From JAHISC01 sp964645815 (GTDB taxonomy: Bacteria > Patescibacteriota > Patescibacteriia > UBA9934), in contig CAZYCR010000028.1 of assembly GCA_964645815.1 (NCBI GenBank), positions 1 to 7,557 on the forward strand: 7,557 bases of DNA, in the 5' to 3' direction. Both the position numbers and the translations under genes were made by a program. This document shows positions 1 to 5,843 of this stretch, in pieces. The notes beneath the pieces were generated by a model. It saw nothing but the letters and a program-made list of their open reading frames with translations. It was not told where the DNA came from and made no database searches. Numbering within the stretch: the first letter of the stretch is position 1; each line of letters starts with the position of its first letter.

Positions 1-1097
1 AGATTACCAATAGTCAGATGACTGCCCCGCAAAAATCTTTCCATTTCCCGCCAAGGATAACTGTAACCAAATTGATTTATTTTTAAACGCGTGCCTCGGT
101 CGAGCATAATATCACCAACAAAATTCAGAGCCGCAAATGACTGATAGTTTGCTTGGCCATCAGTAAAGTAACCAAGAATATGACTGGTGTTTTCGTGCCA
201 ATCGAACGTAGAATCTTCAGGAATCGAACTGTCGTGATAAAAAAGCGCCCATTGTTGCGATTCGCGAATTTTATTGATCGCTAAAACCGTATCAAGACTA
301 GCCGTGGAATCAATTTCCAGGTCCAAACAATCAACCAAACAACGATCACCATTTTCAATCGTCCGCAAAGTCACCTGATCGTGATATTCACTAACCGCGG
401 TCGGCAAGTAGTGAGACATATCAATGCTTCCGATCACTACTGCTTTTGGATAAATATCTACGATGGCTTGCGCCAAGGCATCTCTGTCTGCAACGCTTAG
501 AGTTTCGTCAACAATGATTGGTACAAAAGTTGCCTCCGGGAATGACCGCCGAATAAAAGGTGTCAGAGCACCAATTCCGTGTTCGTCGGTAAAAGCCATC
601 TCATCAATTCTTAGAATTTCAACTTGGTCAGCCAGCTTTTCGATCTTTGAATTGTCAGTATAGAGTTCGCCAAAAGGAGTCTCCCAAGTGCCTAATGAAA
701 CCTGAGCCGCAGTACTCCCAACTGAAAAATGGTTGGGACTAATCAGAACTACTGTTTCAACTTTGTCGTCACCAATAGTACTAAAAAGTTTAGCTACTTC
801 TTTGGCCGCTAAAAGATGATGTGGCGAGATGGCGCTACTTGCTTTTACTCTTTCAATGTTCTCGGTATCAACACTCTCGTAGGCCTCCTCAAAAATTGAC
901 CAACCATAATCATTGAAGGAATAAATCGGCTGGATGTCTTCTTCCAAAACTTTTTGATTAAACATTGGCAACTCCAAGGCTGCAGTTTTTTGTGCAGTTA
1001 AATTGGTCGCGAGCACGCCCAACAAAAAGCCAGCTTCGACAATAATGAGAATCAAAGCCAAAAGGATAAAAATTTTTAGCAACTGCACACTCTTCAT
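1..1097 (-). CDS. Membrane-anchored Memo-like (AmmeMemoRadiSam B) protein fused to a CapA-like domain, C-terminus cut by window edge
   Basis: My hand translation gives 365 complete codons from ATG at 1097 with no stop before the left edge. Residues about 6-30 form a hydrophobic segment after a short basic start, so the rest probably lies outside the membrane. Residues about 85-312 match the Memo/AmmeMemoRadiSam system protein B family: PHH (His93), SPNH (His123), DEHGIGALTPF (171-181), SIDMSHY (His229) and SHILGYF (305-311). The three histidines match the family's metal-ligand-like positions. At residues 325-334 the motif NFVGDIMLDR begins what looks like a CapA/PgsA-type metallophosphatase domain, with Asp329 as the expected metal ligand; most of it lies outside the window. 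Memo proteins are related to non-heme iron dioxygenases, but their bacterial function is unsettled. CapA is linked to poly-gamma-glutamate capsule. No Shine-Dalgarno site precedes the ATG. A joint role in the cell envelope is inference. Confidence 0.85.
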   Translation of the reverse strand, partial: MKSVQLLKIFILLALILIIVEAGFLLGVLATNLTAQKTAALELPMFNQKVLEEDIQPIYSFNDYGWSIFEEAYESVDTENIERVKASSAISPHHLLAAKEVAKLFSTIGDDKVETVVLISPNHFSVGSTAAQVSLGTWETPFGELYTDNSKIEKLADQVEILRIDEMAFTDEHGIGALTPFIRRSFPEATFVPIIVDETLSVADRDALAQAIVDIYPKAVVIGSIDMSHYLPTAVSEYHDQVTLRTIENGDRCLVDCLDLEIDSTASLDTVLAINKIRESQQWALFYHDSSIPEDSTFDWHENTSHILGYFTDGQANYQSFAALNFVGDIMLDRGTRLKINQFGYSYPWREMERFLRGSHLTIGN

Positions 1098-1109
1098 AAA
1101 ACTACTGAA

Positions 1110-1118
1110 ATAATAACA
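1110..1118 (-). promoter_or_regulatory. Extended -10 element, candidate promoter for the Memo-CapA gene
   Basis: On the minus strand this reads TGTTATTAT, an extended -10 (TGn plus TATTAT). No good -35 lies 16-18 nt upstream, where the sequence is the T-run of the gyrA terminator. Transcription would start only a few nucleotides before the ATG at 1097, fitting a nearly leaderless message and the lack of a Shine-Dalgarno site. AT-rich DNA gives such matches by chance, so this is tentative. Confidence 0.4.
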
Positions 1119-1129
1119 TATTTCCAAAG

Positions 1130-1194
1130 AAAAAAACTGTACAAATTATTCACGCTGTTCAAAGACAGGAAAGGAATAAATTAGTACAGTTTTT
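1130..1194 (-). terminator. Probable intrinsic terminator of the gyrA operon
   Basis: An 11-bp perfect inverted repeat has AAAAACTGTAC at 1132-1142 and GTACAGTTTTT at 1184-1194. It extends inward through AATT and ATTC pairings interrupted by one mismatch and one bulge. A small CTGT/ACAG hairpin (1155-1168) sits in the loop. Read on the minus strand, the stem ends in seven T residues (1136-1130), 15 nt beyond the gyrA stop. The stem is AT-rich for a Rho-independent terminator, and the near symmetry means it could act in both directions; no rightward gene is seen that needs it. Confidence 0.6.
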
Positions 1195-1208
1195 AATTAT
1201 CGACAAGT

Positions 1209-3839
1209 CTATTTCTTTCCTTTTGCTTTTTTGGTGGTCGGCTTTTTTGCAGGAGCAGCTTTTACCACTTTCTTTTCCGTTTTCTTCTCTCCCGACTTTA
1301 CAACTGCTGTTGTACCGGCACTTCCAGCTTGACCTTTTTCTTCGACCTCTGTTTTTACAAAAGCCACGCTCGAAACTCCATCGCCTTCTTTCTTAAAACG
1401 CATCACACGCACTCCTTGAGTTGCTCGACCCAAGTTCGAGATTGATTTCACAGCAGTTCTAATAACTTGACCGGCCTGTGAAACAACCAGCAAATCCCGC
1501 ATTGAATCTTTTTTGACGATTCGTGCCGCTACTAATTTTCCTGTCTTAGCAGTTACCTTGGCAGTACGAATTCCTGATCCGCCACGTTTTTGTACTTTGT
1601 ACTCTCGCAAATCAGTTCGTTTACCATAACCATTTTCCGAAATCACCATCAAATTGCGACCGGCTTTAGCCTGTTCTTTCTTGAGCGTTCCCATACCAAT
1701 CACTTGGTCTTCACCTTTCATCTTAATGCCCCGAACACCGGCAGCTGTACGACCCATTGGACGAACATCCTTCTCAGCAAAACGAATTGACATTGCGTTA
1801 GCCGTAACCAGGATAATATCGTCGGTACCTGTTGTGGTTTTAACCCATTCCAAGGAATCACCATCTTTGAGCTTAATGGCAATCAAACCTGATCGGCGAA
1901 CATTTTCAAAGTCATCAACACTGGTCTTCTTAATCGTACCGTTGGTTGTAACCATGACAATGTATTTTGCTAAATTCAAATCAACTGAATTCATGGTGGC
2001 TGTAACTTTTTCTCCCGGTGCCAACTGTAAGAAGTTAACGATCGCCTGGCCTTTGGCTGTTCGTGATGCTTCTGGGATTTCGTAAACTTTCAACTTAAAG
2101 ACACGGCCGCGTGAAGTGAAGAACATGATGTCTTGATGGGTTGTGGCCGAGAAAATCGACTCAACAATATCTTCTTCTTTAGTCGAAAGTCCCATAACAC
2201 CCTTACCACCTCGTGATTGTGCCTTGAAAGTCTCAGGTACGACCCTTTTGATGTAACCGTCTTTGGTCATCATGACAATCGTCTGTACATCCGGAATAAC
2301 ATCTTCCATGGAGAACTCTTTTGTTCCGGCTTTGATGATTTTGGTTCGACGTTCTTCTCCGTATTTGGTCTTGAGTTCCTCGGTTTCTTGACGAATAACT
2401 TCCATGATTCTTTTTTCCGACTTCAAGATTGCTGTTAATTCCTTGATCAACTTCATTAAGTCTTTATGCTCGGTTTCGATCTTCAATCTTTCCAAATTAG
2501 CTAAGGTCTGTAATCGCATTTCCAAAATTGCCACAGCCTGACGTTCACTCAATTTAAATTTCTTTATCAAATTTACTCTGGCTTCATCCTTATCTTTTGA
2601 TTTTTTAATTGTTCTAATAACATCATCAATTTTTGCCAAAGCTAAAAGTAATCCTTCTAAGATATGTGCCCGCTCCTCCGCCTTTTGCAGATCATATTCT
2701 GTACGACGGCGAACAACTTGACGACGATGTTTAATAAATTCTTCCAAAATTTGTTTCAAACTCAAAATTCTTGGCTGAATTCCATCAACCAAAGCCACCA
2801 TATTAAAGTGGAAAGCGGTTTGCAGCTGAGTTGATTGGTAAAGCCGATTCAAAACTTTGCGCGGATAAGCGTCTTTTTTCAGCTCAATAACGACGCGAAC
2901 ACCATCCTTATTCGATTCATCGCGCAGATCTTTGATACCTTCCAATTTTTTGTCGCGAACCAAAGTTGCTATCTTTTCCAAAAGACTGGCTTTATTGACC
3001 ATGTAAGGAATCTCGTTAATCACAATCTGATTGACGCCGCGTTTATTCTCAGAAATTTCCGCGTTTGCCCGCACAACCACACCACCACGACCGGTTGCGT
3101 AGGCTGCTTTGATGTCATTTACACCATAAGCCGTTGCTCCGGTTGGAAAATCCGGTCCTTGAATATGTTCCATCAAATCATCCAGTGTTGCCTCTGGATT
3201 ATCAATTAATGTGATAATGGCATCACAAAGCTCACCAAGATTATGCGGCGGAATGTTGGTGGCCATACCAACAGCAATTCCTAATGTTCCGTTGAGCAAA
3301 AGGTTTGGTAACTTGGCCGGCAAAACACTAGGTTCCCGGTGTGAGCCATCGTAGTTTGGTCTAAAATCAACTGTGTTCTTTTCGATATCAACCAACATCT
3401 CTTCAGCAACTGATTCCAACTTTGCTTCTGTGTAACGCATCGCTGCTGCACTATCACCGTCCATGGAACCAAAGTTTCCTTGACCACGAACCAGCGGATA
3501 ACGGAAAGAAAAGTCTTGGGCCATGCGCACCATGGTTTCATAAATTGCTGAGTCGCCGTGCGGGTGGTATTTACCCATAACTTCTCCAACTACAGTCGCT
3601 GATTTACGGAATTTGGCACTAGCGCGAAGGCCAATCGTCCACATAACGTATAGGATGCGGCGTTGTACAGGTTTCAAACCATCACGAACATCAGGCAAAG
3701 CGCGTTGAACAATAACTGACATGGCGTAATCCAAATACGCCCGACGCATTTCTTCGGTGATGCTTTGTGGAATAATCTCCGACAGCTTCATCATGCCTTC
3801 TTCTTGATCTTCATGATTGTTTTTCTTTGCCTTAGCCAT
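1209..3839 (-). CDS. gyrA: DNA gyrase subunit A
   Basis: This is the breakage-reunion subunit of DNA gyrase, which with GyrB introduces negative supercoils using ATP. The 876 residues cover a full-length protein. The N-terminal half has RALPDVRDGLKPVQRR (46-61), KYHPHGDSAIYE (90-101) and AAMRYTE with catalytic Tyr136, equivalent to E. coli Tyr122. The quinolone-determining positions are Ser97 and Glu101 (E. coli Ser83 and Asp87), a combination seen in many drug-sensitive Gram-positive enzymes. The C-terminal beta-pinwheel (about 515-830) carries a GyrA-box-like QSRGGKG at 541-547, in the canonical place, and a second, QKRGGSG, at 750-756, which supports gyrase rather than topoisomerase IV. 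Residues 851-876 form a lysine-rich tail. The ATG lies 2 nt after the preceding stop codon without a clear Shine-Dalgarno site, which suggests translational coupling. The stop is TAG. Confidence 0.97.
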   Translation of the reverse strand: MAKAKKNNHEDQEEGMMKLSEIIPQSITEEMRRAYLDYAMSVIVQRALPDVRDGLKPVQRRILYVMWTIGLRASAKFRKSATVVGEVMGKYHPHGDSAIYETMVRMAQDFSFRYPLVRGQGNFGSMDGDSAAAMRYTEAKLESVAEEMLVDIEKNTVDFRPNYDGSHREPSVLPAKLPNLLLNGTLGIAVGMATNIPPHNLGELCDAIITLIDNPEATLDDLMEHIQGPDFPTGATAYGVNDIKAAYATGRGGVVVRANAEISENKRGVNQIVINEIPYMVNKASLLEKIATLVRDKKLEGIKDLRDESNKDGVRVVIELKKDAYPRKVLNRLYQSTQLQTAFHFNMVALVDGIQPRILSLKQILEEFIKHRRQVVRRRTEYDLQKAEERAHILEGLLLALAKIDDVIRTIKKSKDKDEARVNLIKKFKLSERQAVAILEMRLQTLANLERLKIETEHKDLMKLIKELTAILKSEKRIMEVIRQETEELKTKYGEERRTKIIKAGTKEFSMEDVIPDVQTIVMMTKDGYIKRVVPETFKAQSRGGKGVMGLSTKEEDIVESIFSATTHQDIMFFTSRGRVFKLKVYEIPEASRTAKGQAIVNFLQLAPGEKVTATMNSVDLNLAKYIVMVTTNGTIKKTSVDDFENVRRSGLIAIKLKDGDSLEWVKTTTGTDDIILVTANAMSIRFAEKDVRPMGRTAAGVRGIKMKGEDQVIGMGTLKKEQAKAGRNLMVISENGYGKRTDLREYKVQKRGGSGIRTAKVTAKTGKLVAARIVKKDSMRDLLVVSQAGQVIRTAVKSISNLGRATQGVRVMRFKKEGDGVSSVAFVKTEVEEKGQAGSAGTTAVVKSGEKKTEKKVVKAAPAKKPTTKKAKGKK

Positions 3840-3841
3840 AG

Positions 3842-4294
3842 TTATTCAATAGTTGTTTGTGTATTTTCACTCTCCTCGGGAAGTTCCTCCGCTGTTGGTA
3901 ATATATCAGCAGTTTGAGCATTATCAGAATCTGTCACCGCGTTTTCTGTCTCTAATTCATCGATAACTTCTTGAGCAATTGAATCTAAAATTTTATCTTC
4001 TTGTTTTTGAGCTTCTTCCATCCGAGCTTCCAGAATCTCCAGAGCTTCACTTGGATCGCCGTCAAAGAGTGGCAGCTGATCCTCTAACTGATTGCTCAAT
4101 TCCAGCCCGGCGTTAATCTGCTCATTAGTTTCTGCCGCTTCTTTTTCATAATTATTAAGCGCGTCTTCGGAGAATAAAGCTGCTGTTTGATAAACCCAAA
4201 CTCCAACAACTCCCAGCATCACCAAAATGATTAAAGAAATTGCTCGGCGCGCTGTTCTCTTATCATTGTTCTTCTCAATAATCAGGTGATCCAT
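3842..4294 (-). CDS. Single-pass membrane protein with coiled coil, unknown function
   Basis: I do not recognise a family for this 150-residue protein. A basic N-terminus (KRTARR, 12-17) precedes one hydrophobic segment at about 18-38, predicting a short cytoplasmic start and the rest outside. Residues about 43-118 are helical and charged with heptad-like leucine and isoleucine spacing, likely a coiled coil. Residues about 119-150 are acidic and rich in Thr, Ser, Glu and Pro, probably disordered. There is no cysteine or lipobox. The gene starts 2 nt after the preceding stop and ends 2 nt before gyrA. A GAGAGG Shine-Dalgarno site at 4301-4306, 6 nt before the ATG, supports this start. Placement between a pseudo-enzyme and gyrA suggests co-expression, but its job cannot be read from the sequence. 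Confidence 0.8.
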   Translation of the reverse strand: MDHLIIEKNNDKRTARRAISLIILVMLGVVGVWVYQTAALFSEDALNNYEKEAAETNEQINAGLELSNQLEDQLPLFDGDPSEALEILEARMEEAQKQEDKILDSIAQEVIDELETENAVTDSDNAQTADILPTAEELPEESENTQTTIE

Positions 4295-4296
4295 AA

Positions 4297-4944
4297 CTAA
4301 CCTCTCGAAAGTACCTGAACGACAACATCTTCATCCGGTAAATCATTACGAGTTACTTTGAGTTTATTGACGTCTTCCCGTGGACAAGAAATTTCTTTGC
4401 AAAAACCTTCAACATCGCTCAATTTCTTCTTGAGACCGGTGACATGATAATAGGCCGGAATAACCATACGCGGTTCAACTTGGGCAACCACTTCTGCCGC
4501 CTTGTCTTTATCGAGTACTTCACCGCCGCCAACCGGCAAAATTAAAATATCGATGTCCCCCAAGGCTTCAATTTCTTTATCAGTTAATTTTCTATCAATG
4601 GCGCCCAAAAAACCGACAACAATATCTTCTAATCTAATTCGATAAATAGTATGATCAGTGCCGTCTTTCTTTGGAGCACTAATACCGGTGACAAAAATTC
4701 CCTGAACTTCGTATTCACCGGCGTGAGTAATTAAAAATGGTTTTTTCTTATCCTCACCACTCACTGCTTCAGCATTATTTGCTACGTCTGACTTGTGTGA
4801 CTCGACAACAATCGCTGCTGAAAGCGTTCGTGGAAAGCGTAAACCAACCGAATTTTGATAGGGGTCAGTGACCAAAGCAACTTCTCCGGAGATCGGCTTG
4901 CCTTGGAGGACAAAACTTCCTAATCCATTCCATGAAATCTGCAT
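4297..4944 (-). CDS. UlaG-like metallo-beta-lactamase-fold protein with degraded metal site
   Basis: The 215 residues follow the order of UlaG-like (Lactamase_B_3 type) proteins: an N-terminal ISWNGLGSFVL strand, DPY at 27-29, the metal loop, THAGEYEVQGIFVTGI (73-88), an LGAIDRKLTD stretch at 113-122, ILILPVGG (133-140) and MVIPAYY (160-166). Active members carry H-x-H-x-D-H in the metal loop; here the gapless equivalent is His50, Ser52, Val54 and Ala55, so only the first histidine survives. The usual HLGD is FLGA (112-115), MHY has become AYY (164-166), and the histidine of the WxGHSxF motif is Leu8. Hydrolase activity is therefore unlikely, and a structural or binding role is inferred. It is the first of three genes spaced by 2 nt that end with gyrA. 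No Shine-Dalgarno site is visible before its ATG, and the stop is TAG. Confidence 0.85.
   Translation of the reverse strand: MQISWNGLGSFVLQGKPISGEVALVTDPYQNSVGLRFPRTLSAAIVVESHKSDVANNAEAVSGEDKKKPFLITHAGEYEVQGIFVTGISAPKKDGTDHTIYRIRLEDIVVGFLGAIDRKLTDKEIEALGDIDILILPVGGGEVLDKDKAAEVVAQVEPRMVIPAYYHVTGLKKKLSDVEGFCKEISCPREDVNKLKVTRNDLPDEDVVVQVLSRG
4301..4306 (-). promoter_or_regulatory. Shine-Dalgarno site of the membrane-protein gene
   Basis: GAGAGG on the minus strand lies 6 nt before the ATG at 4294 and inside the last codons of the preceding gene. It is the clearest ribosome-binding site among the leftward genes and fixes this start. Confidence 0.65.
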
Positions 4945-4979
4945 AAAATCAAAGTAAATTCAAGTGTAAATTCGGCATT

Positions 4980-4988
4980 ATTTTAGCA
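4980..4988 (-). promoter_or_regulatory. Extended -10 element, candidate promoter of the gyrA operon
   Basis: On the minus strand this is TGCTAAAAT (TGn plus TAAAAT), about 36 nt before the ATG at 4944 and within the 78-nt gap after the upstream gene. The -35 region is poor. Just downstream, near the predicted start of transcription, GTAAATTC occurs twice as a direct repeat (4954-4961 and 4966-4973), one helical turn apart. No terminator was seen in this gap, so transcription from 5709 may also read through. Confidence 0.45.
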
Positions 4989-5022
4989 CACTCCCCCAAA
5001 TTCGTACAGTCTTTTCTCCCCG

Positions 5023-5709
5023 TTATTCCTCCCCCTCTCCTTCGTGCAGAACAGTATTCCAATACTCGATTTCTTTCTTGATTTCCTCTTCTGTTGGATC
5101 CTCTTCAACAATCGACCAACCTTCTTCCAAACGATCAGCAATTGAGTTGATTTCACCGCCCCATTTTTGATCATCTGTACCCATCTGACGCAGTCCGTCA
5201 ATCAGACTTTGAAGTCGAGTTGCTTCATCGGTCCACTTCTTAACCAAAGTTTCGTATTCTTGATGGCGACGATGGGCTCGATCATCACATTGCGAATCTA
5301 AAACATCTTCAGAGAGTAAAATTGCTTGCTCGACTTGGTAGCGTTCGTCGGCCGAAAGTTTTTCTTCAAAAAGTTTGCTACGTACAAAGTCGTCTAACAA
5401 AACTCCGTGTTTTACAATCTCGTCAACTTTCTTCTTAACCTCGTCATCGAGTCTTTCATAAACCTCTTGTTGCAAACGTTGTTCCTCGTCTCCGGCACAA
5501 ATCTCCAAATAAGCTTTACGGTACGGATACTCTTTGCGACCAATTAATGTAACAGCCTGATGAATTTGTTTTTCCGTGCTATTTTCGTCAGCCAGTAACT
5601 CAGTATGAAGTCTTTTCGCTTCTTCAACGATCTCCGCTGGAGTCAAAGGGACTAATTTTTCAATAGCTATCTTAAATTCGTCTAAAAATGCTTGATGTGG
5701 GTGAGACAT
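5023..5709 (-). CDS. Conserved-looking acidic helical protein, unknown function
   Basis: From the ATG at 5709 this is a 228-residue soluble protein with no signal peptide or membrane segment. It is rich in Glu, Lys, Asp and Arg and mostly helical, with likely coiled-coil stretches at about 76-125 and 145-175. The C-terminal part carries a run of aromatic and acidic residues, KWGGEI (182-187), EEGWSIVEEDPTEEE (195-209) and IEYWNTVL (214-221), that resembles hypothetical proteins I recall from CPR genomes; I cannot name the family. A longer reading from a TTG at 5754 is possible, but that codon lies upstream of the best promoter (5736-5765), so I prefer the ATG. It has no clear Shine-Dalgarno site. 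It is the first leftward gene, divergent from the sigma-factor gene and 78 nt ahead of the gyrA operon. Stop is TAA. Confidence 0.8.
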   Translation of the reverse strand: MSHPHQAFLDEFKIAIEKLVPLTPAEIVEEAKRLHTELLADENSTEKQIHQAVTLIGRKEYPYRKAYLEICAGDEEQRLQQEVYERLDDEVKKKVDEIVKHGVLLDDFVRSKLFEEKLSADERYQVEQAILLSEDVLDSQCDDRAHRRHQEYETLVKKWTDEATRLQSLIDGLRQMGTDDQKWGGEINSIADRLEEGWSIVEEDPTEEEIKKEIEYWNTVLHEGEGEE

Positions 5710-5735
5710 AATGGTGTTATTAGTTGATTGTCTTG

Positions 5736-5765
5736 ATTTTAACACGCGCTGCAAAATCTAACCAA
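5736..5765 (-). promoter_or_regulatory. Leftward promoter of the 228-residue protein gene
   Basis: On the minus strand, TTGGTT (5765-5760) is followed 18 nt later by TAAAAT (5741-5736), with a TG one base before the -10 (TGTTAAAAT). The predicted start is about 20 nt before the ATG at 5709. The same TGnTAAAAT appears before the gyrA operon. Confidence 0.5.
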
Positions 5766-5771
5766 CAAGAC

Positions 5772-5799
5772 TTGACTTTATATTTTTTTTTGCTAACTT
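5772..5799 (+). promoter_or_regulatory. Rightward promoter of the sigma-factor gene with a T9 spacer tract
   Basis: TTGACT (5772-5777) and TAACTT (5794-5799) are spaced by 16 nt, with TG one base before the -10 (TGCTAACTT). The spacer contains nine consecutive T residues (5783-5791). Transcription would start near 5806, leaving a leader of about 38 nt. It stands back to back with the leftward promoter, and a short CAAGACTTG palindrome (5766-5774) runs into this -35. Confidence 0.5.
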
Positions 5800-5843
5800 G
5801 CCCGGTTAGATTGTTCTTTTCACTACTAATCATAGGATCCGCC

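Noticed and set aside
463..663. Rightward 66-codon frame opposite the Memo domain
   Set aside because: It is antisense to a well-supported protein domain and has no sign of being coding.
1590..3589. Several open frames of 66-143 codons on both strands inside gyrA
   Set aside because: They are shadows of gyrA, whose family match covers the whole span. None has a ribosome site or a recognisable product.
4983..5201. Leftward 72-codon frame overlapping the end of the 228-residue gene
   Set aside because: It lies in another frame of a supported gene, and its composition (Lys/Arg-rich, irregular) looks like a shadow.
5710..5754. TTG start at 5754 giving a 243-residue version of the helical protein
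   Set aside because: It lies upstream of the best -10 element, and the added residues have no feature of interest. The ATG at 5709 is preferred.
5724..5843. Upstream start adding 40 hydrophobic residues to the sigma factor
   Set aside because: The extra stretch is translated promoter DNA, including the T9 tract and the -10. The ATG at 5844 has AGGA at proper spacing and begins a typical sigma N-terminus.
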